A stretch of 64,000 nt of DNA from Pseudomonas sp. GD03944 (lineage in GTDB: Bacteria; Pseudomonadota; Gammaproteobacteria; Pseudomonadales; Pseudomonadaceae). Position 1 is the stretch's first letter, and each line of letters starts with the position of its first letter. The translations under genes and the position numbers were made by a program. Under the pieces are notes generated by a model. The model saw only the letters and a program-made list of their open reading frames with translations, was not told where the DNA came from and did not search any database. The stretch is from positions 310,001 to 374,000 of the forward strand of contig NZ_JAOCAH010000001.1 in assembly GCF_029839275.1 (NCBI RefSeq), read 5' to 3'. This document shows, in pieces, positions 26,721 through 35,930 of this stretch.

Positions 26721-27809
26721 TTATTGTTCGCTCGGCTTGGCGCCCGTAGGCGAAGAGACGTGGACACCGCCGACGCCGACCAGAATCAGGCGCCCGCTGT
26801 CATCCGCTGCCACGCTTGCCAGCGACAGGCGATCCGGCCGGTTGAAGACGCTGAAGCTGCGGCCATCATCGCTGCTGCGCAGCACGCTGCCGCCATGCCC
26901 GACGACCACGATGCCATCGTTCAGCAAGGCGCTGTTGGCCAGGCCGAATTCCAGCGGTCCGTTGTTCTGGGTGTTGAGCTCGATCTGCTCCCAGGTGGAG
27001 CCGAAATCGTTCGAGCGGAACAGGTGGCCACGCAGCCCGTAGACCAGCAGCCCGCCGGCTTCGTTGGTGCCCATGGCACCGAACAGCGAGCCTTCGTACG
27101 GGCCTTCGAGGGTTTCCCAGGTCTGGCCCCAGTCCGGGGAACGGAACATGCCGCCCAGCTCGCCCACGGCGAACAGGCCGGAATCCTTGACCGCGGTGAT
27201 GGCGTTCAGGTGGTAGCCGTCTTCGTTGTCCATGCGGTCGCTGACGTCTTCCCAGTTCTCGCCACCGTCGGTGGTTTCCAGCAGCGCGCCATAGGCGCCC
27301 ACGGCGTAACCGGTCTGCAGGTCCTTGAACCAGATGTCGAGCAACGGTGCTTCGCGCTCGAGGTCTTCGAACTGTTTGTCCCAGGTCAGGCCGCCATCCT
27401 TGCTGGCGAGGATCTGGGCGTCATGGCCGACGGCCCAGCCATGCTGGTCATCGACGAAGAAGACGGAGGTCAGCATCTGCCGGGTAGGCACCTTGGCCTG
27501 GGTCCAGGTGCTGCCGTTGTCGTCGGAATAAAGGATGTGGCCACGGTCGCCCACTGCCACCAGACGCTTGCCGGCATTGGCGACATCCAGCAGCAGGCTG
27601 GTCTTGGCTTTGGCTGATTCGACGGAGTAACCGGCGGAGGCTGGTTCGGTGGTTTGCGCCTGCAGCGGCAAGGCTGCGAGTGTCAGCATGGATAGCACAC
27701 TGCACAGCGAGAGCGCTTTAGCCAGCGGCGAGTGGACGCGGAACGCCGGTGCGCGGGTGGAACGCGCGATACAACCGGCCTGGGTGCGCCGCATGACGGG
27801 CTCACTCAT
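26721..27809 (-). CDS. YCF48-like/BNR-repeat beta-propeller protein
   Basis: 362 residues. A hydrophobic export signal near residues 30-52 (LSLCSVLSMLTLAALPLQAQ) precedes repeated SxDxGxTW-type blades: SDDNGSTWTQ, SKDGGLTWDK, TTDGGENWED, SPDWGQTWET, SNDFGSTWEQ and SSDDGRSF. This makes a YCF48/photosystem-assembly-like propeller in the periplasm or outer membrane. An ATG a few codons later is possible, but the chosen start has GGGGGAAGG just before it. Paired with the MMPL permease, it probably acts as its periplasmic partner. Confidence 0.88.
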   Translation of the reverse strand: MSEPVMRRTQAGCIARSTRAPAFRVHSPLAKALSLCSVLSMLTLAALPLQAQTTEPASAGYSVESAKAKTSLLLDVANAGKRLVAVGDRGHILYSDDNGSTWTQAKVPTRQMLTSVFFVDDQHGWAVGHDAQILASKDGGLTWDKQFEDLEREAPLLDIWFKDLQTGYAVGAYGALLETTDGGENWEDVSDRMDNEDGYHLNAITAVKDSGLFAVGELGGMFRSPDWGQTWETLEGPYEGSLFGAMGTNEAGGLLVYGLRGHLFRSNDFGSTWEQIELNTQNNGPLEFGLANSALLNDGIVVVGHGGSVLRSSDDGRSFSVFNRPDRLSLASVAADDSGRLILVGVGGVHVSSPTGAKPSEQ

Positions 27810-27851
27810 ATACCTTCCCCCTTATTGTTATAGGTGGTACTGCTTTTAGCA

Positions 27852-27987
27852 GGCCATTGAAAAACTACCTGCGTTGGCAATACTGCGTTTAAAACGGCCT
27901 CAAAATGCTCATTTACACCGCGTAAACTGCGCTTTTTCGGCCGTTTTTGCCTTGTCTTGCCTGCCTCGTCTACGTTTTTCAACGGCC
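27852..27987 (-). repeat. Dispersed MITE-like intergenic repeat, copy 2
   Basis: 136 bases bounded by GGCCATTGAAAAAC and GTTTTTCAACGGCC, which are inverted repeats with one mismatch. The body is the reverse complement of the element at 2259-2390 (shared CTTGTCTTGCCTG). It contains no reading frame. It lies in the 380-base gap between the YCF48 gene and the DUF1329 gene; the rest of that gap holds only the terminator below. Confidence 0.78.
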
Positions 27988-28100
27988 TACTGGCTGCCCC
28001 CTATGCTACTGAGCTTTCGAAACGCCTGACAATCGCGGGGACGTTATGTTTTGTTAAGCCAAACCCGCGTGATTGACGCTCTATTCGACGGACTGATACG

Positions 28101-28131
28101 AAAAGGCCGCTACACACTGTAGCGGCCTTTT
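28101..28131 (-). terminator. Strong terminator after the DUF1329 gene
   Basis: A 14-base perfect stem, AAAAGGCCGCTACA / TGTAGCGGCCTTTT, with loop CAC. The symmetry lets it end transcription from either side. It separates DUF1302-DUF1329 from the YCF48-MMPL pair. Confidence 0.9.
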
Positions 28132-28189
28132 GGTTGGAACTGTGGATGTTTCGCGGCAACCGCCGCCAGCTCCTAGAACGGCATCACGA

Positions 28190-29560
28190 TCAACGGGTAC
28201 CGCGACGACGCAGGGCAGCCGGCTTGAAGTAGCCGTCGTCCGGAATCGCCTGGCTGAAGTCGATGGTGGTCGGCTCTTCGTTGTCCAGGTTCTGCACGTG
28301 GTAACGGCGAGCCTGCAGGTCGTGGAAGGTGTCCAGCGCGGACCAGGTGGTCGGCAGGTCGTAGTAGTTTTTCAGGTAGGCGATCGAGACGCGCCACAGC
28401 TCGCCACGACCGTCGTACTGATCCACCACCGCGGCTTGCCAGCTGTCCTCGTCGAGGAACAGGGTGCGCTTGGAGTAGATGTGACGGGCGCCGGACTTCA
28501 GCGTGCCCTCGACGACCCACACGCGGTGCAGTTCGTTGCGGGTGACCGCCGGGTTCAGGTGGCCGACCTGCAGCAGGTCCTTGTACTTCACGTCAGGGCT
28601 GGTGACCTTATAGTTGTTGTAAGGAATGTAGATTTCCTTCTTGCCAACCAGTTTCCAGTCATAACGATCCGGTGCACCGTTGAACATGTCGGTGTCGTCT
28701 GCGGTACGCAGGCCGTCAGCCGCGGCGATCGGGGTGTCGTAGGCCAGGTTCGGCGCGCGACGCACGCGACGCTGGCCGGCATTGTAGCCCCACGCCTGGC
28801 GCGGCTCCTTCACCTGGTCCAGGGTCTCGTGTACCAGTACCGCACCACCTGCCAGGCGGGCCGGGCTCTTGGTGAAGGACAGGTAGTAGAACATGATGTT
28901 GTTCAGGTCCGCGTACGACCCGGCCGGGTTGTAGAACTTGAACATGGCTTCCTGCTGCGAGGTCACCAGGGAGTAGCTGCCATTACGCTGCACGGCCACT
29001 TCGGACGCACGGCGCACGATGTAGGTACCGCGGTAACGCGCAACGTGGTTCCACAGCGCCTCGACACCGTTCTGCGGGATCGGGAACGGGATGCCGCCGT
29101 AGGCGTCGGAGAAGCCGTTGCCGCCATCGAGGAGCTTGGCGCTGGTGGCGTTCTTGATGGTGTTGTCATAGACCCACTGCGGCGCGGAGCCGGAACGACG
29201 GGTCTGGTAAACCGGCATCTGGTAGGTGTCCGGGTAAGCCTTGAACATGGCGATCTGACCCGGGGTCAGGTTGGCCTCGTACTGGCTCAGGTTGGCCGCG
29301 GTAATGGTGAACAGCGGCTTGTCTTCCGGGAACGGATCGACGTGGTGCTGGCCCGGGGAGGTGTAGCCGGCCGGCGCCTTGGTGATGCCGCCGGTCCACT
29401 CGGGGATGGTGCCAGCGGCGTTGCCCGCCTTCTCGGCACCGAACGGCGTCAGGCTGGTGCCCAGCTTGGCCGCTTCTTGCGACGAAACCGCGGCCATTAC
29501 GCTACCGGCAGACAGCGCCAGTGCAATCGCGGCGCCCATCAGCGTGTGCTTTTTCAGCAT
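28190..29560 (-). CDS. DUF1329 outer-membrane-associated lipoprotein-like protein
   Basis: 456 residues from the ATG at 29560 (GGAG 7 bases upstream); a longer frame to 29692 is not needed. The signal peptide is MLKKHTLMGAAIALALSAGSVMA. The mature part carries the DUF1329 blocks FGAEKAGNAAGTIPEWTGGI, NATSAKLLDGGNGFSDAYGG and YKVTSPDVKYKDLLQVGHLN. The fold resembles LolB-like lipid-binding shells by family knowledge. It is found together with DUF1302 and MMPL genes in many Pseudomonas strains, and the set is suspected to move hydrophobic compounds across the envelope. It follows the DUF1302 gene by 64 bases. Confidence 0.92.
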   Translation of the reverse strand: MLKKHTLMGAAIALALSAGSVMAAVSSQEAAKLGTSLTPFGAEKAGNAAGTIPEWTGGITKAPAGYTSPGQHHVDPFPEDKPLFTITAANLSQYEANLTPGQIAMFKAYPDTYQMPVYQTRRSGSAPQWVYDNTIKNATSAKLLDGGNGFSDAYGGIPFPIPQNGVEALWNHVARYRGTYIVRRASEVAVQRNGSYSLVTSQQEAMFKFYNPAGSYADLNNIMFYYLSFTKSPARLAGGAVLVHETLDQVKEPRQAWGYNAGQRRVRRAPNLAYDTPIAAADGLRTADDTDMFNGAPDRYDWKLVGKKEIYIPYNNYKVTSPDVKYKDLLQVGHLNPAVTRNELHRVWVVEGTLKSGARHIYSKRTLFLDEDSWQAAVVDQYDGRGELWRVSIAYLKNYYDLPTTWSALDTFHDLQARRYHVQNLDNEEPTTIDFSQAIPDDGYFKPAALRRRGTR

Positions 29561-29624
29561 CTTGATTCTCCGTGATAAGTCATCGACCGAGCGCCCGTGG
29601 GCGCTCGGCATCTTTATAGGGGTC

Positions 29625-31592
29625 TTAGAACGAGTACTTGACGTTGACACCGATGTTGTCGCGGTCACGACTGGAGTTGTTCTGGCCGGCACCGTAGAAC
29701 TCGGTGTACTGCAGCTCGGCTTCCAGGCTGTTCAGGTAGCTGGCACGCAGACCGACGGTGTAGGCCTTGCGACCTTCGATGAAGTTGCCGGTCTGGTGCG
29801 AGTTGCCTTCGAAGTCATGCTTGAACACGGCGAACGGCGACAGGTTCACACCGGCGTAGACGTCGTTCCAGGTACCGGACATGACCAGGGTGTAACCGTA
29901 CGAGTTCTTGTTGATCTGGTCGTCGCGACCATAGTCGCTCGCATAAGCACCGTTGCCTCGGCCAGCGTAGTAGCGATTGTTGCCTTGGTAATCGATGTAC
30001 TGCAGATCGCTGCCACGCAGGTGCTCGGAAGCCAGTTCAGCAACCCCGAACAGCGAATCGAAGCCAAGCGCCGGGCCGAAGTTCTGGATAGCACCCAACG
30101 AGGTATTGAACGCCTCGACGCGCTCGTAGTTGTGCAGCTCACCGCCCAGCCTTACGTCCTGACCCGCGATATTGATGCCCTGCCCCAGGGAAAACTGAGT
30201 GGCCTGACCGAGCAACTGCTGCAACGCATCGTTGGTTGCCGCCATGCCGATCGGCATATTCGGACGATAGGCAATTTCCCCGAACACCGATGTCTCATTG
30301 ATCGTGGTGTTGAAGCTGAAGCCGTACACCCGGATGTCTTCAACGTATTCGCGACGGGCTTGAACCTGATTCCCCAGGTCTACCGCCAGCAATCCACCTA
30401 CGACCTGCTGGGCACTGATACCACTTGCAGCTGCAGCTGCTGCCACAGCAGCGTTACCCAGCAACCCGCCGTACTGAGCAAGCGAAATGCCATTGTAAGC
30501 GCTGTTCACATCGGCATAGATGTAGGGTTCTTTGGAGTGATAGTTGATGAAGTACGCCCCGAACTCAGTGGAGTTCAGCTCTTCAGCAATGTATTTGAAG
30601 TTGACGCCGAACTGGCCGTCGTTTTTTGCGTTGATATCCGGTCCGATGGACGCAACCTTGAATGCATTACTGTTAGCAAACTCGCTGCCACGCAAACCAG
30701 TCGCCGGGTTGCTGGACAGCAGCCCATACAGCGAGTTGTTACCAAAACCTGGATTGGGCGTGAGCAGACCGGCCAGTGCCCCGCTTTCGTTATAGGCGGT
30801 GCTGCCACCATCGGCAAAGAGGTCGGTTTCAGAGAAATAGGTGCCAACCGGGTCGATGGCGCTTTCTTTCCAGTTGAACTGGTAGAAGGTTTCCATCGAC
30901 AGGTTATCGGTGAGGCCGATGTTGAAGCTCAGGGCCTCGACCGGCACCAGCACTTCCTTCAGCTCCGAACCAGGCAGGCGGAACTTGGCGGCGTCCACCG
31001 GGTTGGTGGTGTTGATACCACCTCGGTAGAACAGGCCCTCACCCCAGTTGAATACCTGCTTACCGATACGGCCAGTAACCGGCATGTTGGCGATGTCCCA
31101 GTTGCCATACAGATAGGCGTCGAGGATCTGTGCATCACGACCGGCCTTGTGGCGGGTTTCACGGGTGAAGCTGTTGTCCCGCGGATAATTCTGGCTCGGC
31201 TGGACCGGGCTGTTGGCGTCGTAGTAATCGTTGCGCTTGTCCATGATCTGAGTGTCATAGAACGCAGTACCACGAATGAAGGCGCCGTAGTTCTGGTAGC
31301 TCACTTCCAGGTCGGAGGTGATCTTGAACACTTCGGAAACCAGGCCGGTGTCGAAGTTGCGGTTGCCATCGTTGGTGTTGATGTCGTTGTTGGTCTTGTC
31401 CTGGCCCTGGACACGCCACAGCTGGCCGTAGGAGACCGTGGTGTCGATGGAGCCGCTGATTTCATTGTCGGCGAAGCTGAACTCCACCGCCTGGGCGTGA
31501 ACCGCGACCAGCAGTGGCAGAACGCCGGCGAAGGCAAAACCCGCCTTGGCAGGCGCAAAACGTAGTACGGGCTTACGGGACTTAATTTCCAT
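29625..31592 (-). CDS. DUF1302 outer-membrane beta-barrel protein
   Basis: 655 residues from the ATG at 31592 with GGAG upstream. A signal peptide (residues about 1-35, ending VHAQA) is followed by VEFSFADNEISGSIDTTVSY, the conserved DUF1302 opening, and NMPVTGRIGKQVFNWGEG. Alternating hydrophobic strands fill the rest, and the last residue is phenylalanine (VGVNVKYSF-like end), as expected for a barrel. An alanine-rich run near residue 390 (AAVAAAAAASG) is an extracellular-loop-like oddity. It is first in the DUF1302-DUF1329 transcript. Confidence 0.9.
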   Translation of the reverse strand: MEIKSRKPVLRFAPAKAGFAFAGVLPLLVAVHAQAVEFSFADNEISGSIDTTVSYGQLWRVQGQDKTNNDINTNDGNRNFDTGLVSEVFKITSDLEVSYQNYGAFIRGTAFYDTQIMDKRNDYYDANSPVQPSQNYPRDNSFTRETRHKAGRDAQILDAYLYGNWDIANMPVTGRIGKQVFNWGEGLFYRGGINTTNPVDAAKFRLPGSELKEVLVPVEALSFNIGLTDNLSMETFYQFNWKESAIDPVGTYFSETDLFADGGSTAYNESGALAGLLTPNPGFGNNSLYGLLSSNPATGLRGSEFANSNAFKVASIGPDINAKNDGQFGVNFKYIAEELNSTEFGAYFINYHSKEPYIYADVNSAYNGISLAQYGGLLGNAAVAAAAAASGISAQQVVGGLLAVDLGNQVQARREYVEDIRVYGFSFNTTINETSVFGEIAYRPNMPIGMAATNDALQQLLGQATQFSLGQGINIAGQDVRLGGELHNYERVEAFNTSLGAIQNFGPALGFDSLFGVAELASEHLRGSDLQYIDYQGNNRYYAGRGNGAYASDYGRDDQINKNSYGYTLVMSGTWNDVYAGVNLSPFAVFKHDFEGNSHQTGNFIEGRKAYTVGLRASYLNSLEAELQYTEFYGAGQNNSSRDRDNIGVNVKYSF

Positions 31593-32044
31593 CGAGATTT
31601 CACTCCGTGGACAGATCATTCTTCTTGTTTGCACTCCCGTAGGAGGGAGCACGATATGGCCATACTGACGACGGCCTTGTTATTTCCTGGATGGAACACG
31701 CCGACAAGGCCGTGCACACCGTTCCCCCAGGTTTGCTCCAATACGGGACCGAATCCGCGCATCCACCTGCAACCATGGTGCCAATTCAAACGACCGTATC
31801 AGCCAACACCCCTTTTCTAGAGCTTTCCCTTTCCAGCCATTCGTGACTGGTCATTCACTGATCAATCGGCCAGCTTTTAACCCTTGACGTGCGCGTTTTG
31901 TCCTACGATCTGGCGCCTTAAGTCACTCTTACAGGCGAGGCGAGCGCGGGAAAACCCATGAATAAACGGTGCAGTCAAGCCAGCGAACGCAATCTTAAGT
32001 AAGCGAACGCATAAGCGACGCCCTTCACATTCCTTTGGGTAACA
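31593..32044. other. Intergenic region upstream of the DUF1302 gene; no gene seen
   Basis: About 450 bases without a supported frame. It must contain the promoter of the DUF1302-DUF1329 transcript (minus strand), which I cannot place. At 31982-31991 and 32002-32011 there is an exact direct repeat AGCGAACGCA, 20 bases apart, with a partial third copy at about 32013. That spacing, two helical turns, would suit a dimeric regulator. Confidence 0.5.
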
Positions 32045-32081
32045 AAAAAGTGTTACCAGCCAGAGACTGGTAACACTTTTT
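32045..32081 (-). terminator. Rho-independent terminator of pepN
   Basis: A 15-base stem, AAAAAGTGTTACCAG / CTGGTAACACTTTTT. On the minus strand it ends in a T-run, 19 bases past the pepN stop. Confidence 0.93.
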
Positions 32082-32099
32082 GTCCAACAAGATGCGCTG

Positions 32100-34757
32100 T
32101 CAGGCGAGGCTTTTGCTGACCACTTCGAAGACGTCGCTGGACAGCTCGCCCGAGGCCAGGATGCGCTCCAGCTCGGCCTTCATCAGGGCCTGCCGTGCGG
32201 CATCGTATTTGCGCCAGCGGGTCAGCGGCGCCAGCAGGCGCGAGGCGATCTGCGGGTTGAGTGCATTGAGGGTGATGACCTGATCCGCCAGGAAGCGGTA
32301 GCCACTGCCGTCGATCTGGTGGAAGTTCACCAGGTTCTGTCCGGCAAATGCGCCGATCAGCGCACGCACCTTGTTCGGGTTCTTCAGGGTGAACGCCGGG
32401 TGCTGCATCAGCGCCTGCACCTTGCCCAGGGTGCCCGGCAGGCTGCTGGCCGCCTGAACGCTGAACCACTGATCCATGACCAGCGGATTGTCCTTGAAGA
32501 AGTCGGCGAAGCTGGCCAGCGCCGTCGCCTTTTCCGCTTCGAAGGACGAATTGACCAGGACCGCCAGCGCGGTCAAACGCTCGGTCATGTTGTCACACGC
32601 TTCGAACTGCTCCAGGCAGGCGGCCAGGACATCCGGACGACCGCTGAGCATCAGGTAGGACAAGGCGATGTTCTGCAGGCTGCGACGCGCAAAGTGCTGG
32701 GCTTCGGCGACGTAGGCGCTGCTGCGCGAGGTCTCGCGGTTGGCCTGATAACGCTGCCAGAGCGGCTCGTACAGCGCTTCGGCCAGTTGCCCGCGGGCGA
32801 ATTCACGGGCCGCGTGGATGGCGTCGACATCCGCCACGTCGCTGATTTCCACCAGGTAGGCTTCGCCCGGCAGGGAGAGCATTTCCGCCACCATGGCCGG
32901 GTCCAGCTCGGTGTTTTCCAGCACGCTGCGCAGCGCAGTGACCAGGCGCTGGTCGAGCACCAGGGCTTCGCCGCGCTGGTGCTGGCCGATCAGCTCTTGC
33001 AGCACCTGCACCGACAGTTGCTGCCCCGCCTCCCAGCGGTTGAAGCCATCAGCGTCGTGCTGCATGAGGAACATCAACTGGTCACGGCTGTAGGGGAAGC
33101 TCAGCTTGACCGGTGCCGAGAAGCCACGCAGCAGCGACGGCAGCGGCTTTTCCGCGACGTCGACGAAGGTCACTACCTGCTCGGCCTCGGTGATCGAGAT
33201 CACCCGACTGGTGGCGCTGCCCGCCGCCTCGCCGCTCAGGCGCAGCGGCAGTTCACGACCCTGGGCGTCCAGCAGCCCCAATTCGACCGGAATCACGAAC
33301 GGCAGTTTTTCCGCCTGCCCCGGGGTCGCCGGGCAGCTCTGACTGAAGGTCAGGCTGTAGGTCCTGGCCTGGGCGTCATAGGCCTCGCTGACCGCCAGAC
33401 GCGGAGTGCCCGCCTGGCTGTACCAGCGCTTGAACTGGGTCAGGTCGATGCCACTGGCGTCTTCCATGGCCTTGATGAAGTCGTCACAGGTCACGGCCTG
33501 GCCGTCATGGCGCTCGAAGTACAGGTCGGTGCCCTTGCGGAAGCCCTCGGCGCCCAGCAGGGTGTGGATCATGCGCACCACTTCCGAGCCCTTCTCGTAC
33601 ACGGTCAGGGTGTAGAAGTTGGAGATCTCGATGAAAGCGTCCGGGCGCACCGGGTGAGCCATGGGGCCGGCATCTTCGGCGAACTGGTGGGTACGCAGGT
33701 AGGCCACGTCCTCGATGCGCTTGACCGTGCGCGAGTTCATGTCGGCGCTGAATTCCGCGTCGCGGAACACGGTGAAACCTTCCTTGAGCGACAGCTGGAA
33801 CCAGTCGCGGCAGGTCACGCGGTTGCCCGACCAGTTGTGGAAGTACTCGTGGGCCACCACCGCCTCGACCCGCTGGTGCGCGGCGTCGGTGGCGGTCTCG
33901 GCCTTGGCCAGCACGCAGCTGGAGTTGAAGATGTTGAGGCCCTTGTTCTCCATCGCGCCCATGTTGAAGTCGTTGACCGCGACGATCATGAAGATATCCA
34001 GGTCGTACTCGCGGCCGTAGACCTCTTCGTCCCAGCGCATGGATTTCTTAAGGCTGTCCATGGCGTGCTGGCACTTGTCGATGTTCTCCGGCTCGACGTA
34101 GATGCGCAGGGCTACCTCGCGCTGGCTCATGGTGGTGAAGCTGTCTTCCACGCACCAGAGGTCGCCGGCCACCAGGGCGAACAGGTACGCCGGCTTCATG
34201 AACGGGTCTTCCCAGGTCGCCCAGTGCCGGCCACCCTCTTCCGGGCCGCTGGCGATCGGGTTGCCGTTGGACAGCAGCACCGGGTAGCGATGCTGCTCGG
34301 CGCTGAGCGTGGTGGTGAATTTGCTCATCACGTCCGGGCGGTCGAGGTAATAGGTGATCTTGCGGAAGCCTTCGGCCTCGCACTGGGTGCAGAACATCGT
34401 GCCCGACTTGTACAGGCCCTCCAGCGCCGTGTTGCTTTCCGGGTGAATGCGCACGCTGGTATCGACCACGAAGCTGGCCGCCGCCGGCTGCAGGCTGAGA
34501 TGGTCGTCGTCGAGCTGATAATCCGCGGCGCCCAGCTCGGTGCCATCCAGCGACACCGCCAGCAGCTCCAGCTGCTGACCATCCAGTTGCAGGCGCGGCA
34601 GCCCGCCACCGGCAGCCGGGTTGCGGCGCATGACCAGTTGCGCATGCACCAGGGTGTGATCCTCGAACAACTCGAAGGTCAGGTGCGTCTCGTCGATCAG
34701 GTAATCGGGCGCCTGGTAGTCCTTCAGGTAGATCATTTTCGGCTGTTCGGTGCGCAT
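32100..34757 (-). CDS. pepN: Aminopeptidase N
   Basis: Zinc metallopeptidase (M1 family) that removes N-terminal amino acids from peptides in the cytoplasm. It has 885 residues, the length of proteobacterial PepN. The exopeptidase motif GAMENKGLNIF is near residue 265, and the zinc site HEYFHNW near residue 303, followed by the third ligand in LKEGFTVFRD. The start at 34757 gives MRTEQPKMIYLKDYQAPDYL. Single-gene transcript with a strong terminator. Confidence 0.97.
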   Translation of the reverse strand: MRTEQPKMIYLKDYQAPDYLIDETHLTFELFEDHTLVHAQLVMRRNPAAGGGLPRLQLDGQQLELLAVSLDGTELGAADYQLDDDHLSLQPAAASFVVDTSVRIHPESNTALEGLYKSGTMFCTQCEAEGFRKITYYLDRPDVMSKFTTTLSAEQHRYPVLLSNGNPIASGPEEGGRHWATWEDPFMKPAYLFALVAGDLWCVEDSFTTMSQREVALRIYVEPENIDKCQHAMDSLKKSMRWDEEVYGREYDLDIFMIVAVNDFNMGAMENKGLNIFNSSCVLAKAETATDAAHQRVEAVVAHEYFHNWSGNRVTCRDWFQLSLKEGFTVFRDAEFSADMNSRTVKRIEDVAYLRTHQFAEDAGPMAHPVRPDAFIEISNFYTLTVYEKGSEVVRMIHTLLGAEGFRKGTDLYFERHDGQAVTCDDFIKAMEDASGIDLTQFKRWYSQAGTPRLAVSEAYDAQARTYSLTFSQSCPATPGQAEKLPFVIPVELGLLDAQGRELPLRLSGEAAGSATSRVISITEAEQVVTFVDVAEKPLPSLLRGFSAPVKLSFPYSRDQLMFLMQHDADGFNRWEAGQQLSVQVLQELIGQHQRGEALVLDQRLVTALRSVLENTELDPAMVAEMLSLPGEAYLVEISDVADVDAIHAAREFARGQLAEALYEPLWQRYQANRETSRSSAYVAEAQHFARRSLQNIALSYLMLSGRPDVLAACLEQFEACDNMTERLTALAVLVNSSFEAEKATALASFADFFKDNPLVMDQWFSVQAASSLPGTLGKVQALMQHPAFTLKNPNKVRALIGAFAGQNLVNFHQIDGSGYRFLADQVITLNALNPQIASRLLAPLTRWRKYDAARQALMKAELERILASGELSSDVFEVVSKSLA

Positions 34758-34811
34758 GGCTTGTGGCCCTTTGTGTTCGGACCCTGGTCGGGCCCGGTTT
34801 GCGGAAGTCGG

Positions 34812-35639
34812 TTACTCGTGCACGGCGAGCTGATAGGCCGTGTACTTGCGGATATTGATCACGCCGGTGTCGAACATCAGGTACTGGCCCTTGATACCCA
34901 GCAGGGTACCCTCGGCGACCGGTTCCTTGTCCAGGTTGAAGCTGCTGATCTTGGCCGGGTAGGCCTCGATCGGGTAGCGGATGTCCACCACCGCCTGGTC
35001 GACGAGGGGCTGGATGGCCTGCAGGCCGAAGCGCTGTTGCAACGTCAGCAGGCCGTCCGCGCAGGCACTGAACAGCTGCTCACGGATCGCGATCAGGTCC
35101 ACGGGTGCGGCATCGCCCTTGAGCAGGGCCCGCCAGTTGGTCTTGTCCGCCACCTGGGTGCGCAGCAGGTCTTCGACGAAACCGGACTGCTGACGGGTCG
35201 CCATGCGCAGGATCGGCAGCGCCTGGGTCGCGCCCTGGTCCATCCAGCGGGTGGGGATCTGCGTGGCGCGGGTGATGCCGACCTTCACCCCCGAGGAGTT
35301 GGCCAGGTACACCACGTGATCGGTCATGCAGAACTGCTCGCCCCAGCTCGGCTCGCGGCAGGTGCCGGCCTCGTAGTGGCAGCGTTCCGGGCTCATGATG
35401 CAGATATCGCACTGGGCCAGCTTCTGCATGCAGGGGTAGCAATAGCCCTGGCTGAAACTGGTCTTGGTCTTGCGCCCGCAGTGGGAACAATGGATCGCCC
35501 CTAGGTATTCGAGCCGCAGGCGCTTGCCGATCAACGGGTTGACCGGCACTTCCTCATCGCCCAGGCGAAACGCGTACTGCACCGGCGCGCCCAGGCGCGC
35601 CGCCATCTTGCTCAGCGAGCCACGAGCCAGCTCAGCCAT
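34812..35639 (-). CDS. DUF2797 zinc-ribbon protein
   Basis: 275 residues from the ATG at 35639, which overlaps the upstream stop (ATGA). The longer frame to 35822 would run through the neighbour. Family marks are a cysteine-rich block CSHCGRKTKTSFSQGYCYPC with CDIC shortly after, then C-x-x-PSWGEQFC, and VKVGITRATQIPTRWMDQGA, a GIY-YIG-nuclease-like stretch. Function unknown; a zinc-binding nucleic-acid protein is plausible. Co-transcribed with the DUF1315 gene. Confidence 0.9.
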   Translation of the reverse strand: MAELARGSLSKMAARLGAPVQYAFRLGDEEVPVNPLIGKRLRLEYLGAIHCSHCGRKTKTSFSQGYCYPCMQKLAQCDICIMSPERCHYEAGTCREPSWGEQFCMTDHVVYLANSSGVKVGITRATQIPTRWMDQGATQALPILRMATRQQSGFVEDLLRTQVADKTNWRALLKGDAAPVDLIAIREQLFSACADGLLTLQQRFGLQAIQPLVDQAVVDIRYPIEAYPAKISSFNLDKEPVAEGTLLGIKGQYLMFDTGVINIRKYTAYQLAVHE

Positions 35640-35902
35640 CAGTGCACGGTGTCCGAGGATTTGAACAGCAGGTTGGGGATCGGCTCGGACTTGGACTCGC
35701 ACTCCTGCGGGCCCATGTAGCCGATGCGCTCTTCTTCCGGCAGGTTCTGGATTTCCCAGGCGATGAGCGCCTGCAGGCTCAGTTCTTTCTGCTCCTGGGT
35801 CAGCTTGCGGCCGTCGGGCCATTTGCCGATTTCCACAGCCAGCTTGAGGCTCTGATAGATGTCCGGGGTGATGTTTTCAATCGCTTCGAGAAAGGACGAC
35901 AT
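35639..35902 (-). CDS. DUF1315 (YeaC-like) protein
   Basis: 87 residues from the ATG at 35902 (MSSFLEAIENITPDIYQSLK); an upstream frame to 36010 overlaps the rhomboid gene and is not used. The conserved block WPDGRKLTQEQKELSLQALI identifies the small YeaC/DUF1315 family, whose role is not known. Stop and next start overlap (ATGA). Confidence 0.9.
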   Translation of the reverse strand: MSSFLEAIENITPDIYQSLKLAVEIGKWPDGRKLTQEQKELSLQALIAWEIQNLPEEERIGYMGPQECESKSEPIPNLLFKSSDTVH

Positions 35903-35930
35903 GGCGCGCCTCCAAATACAAAGGGTCAGT

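Noticed and set aside
24324..27617. A 1097-codon open frame on the plus strand opposite the MMPL and YCF48 genes
   Set aside because: It is antisense to two well-supported genes, is extremely His/Gln/Asp-rich and has no ribosome site; long antisense frames are expected in GC-rich codon usage.
32319..35504. A 1061-codon plus-strand frame opposite pepN and the DUF2797 gene
   Set aside because: Composition bias of an antisense frame; both genes opposite it have clear motifs.
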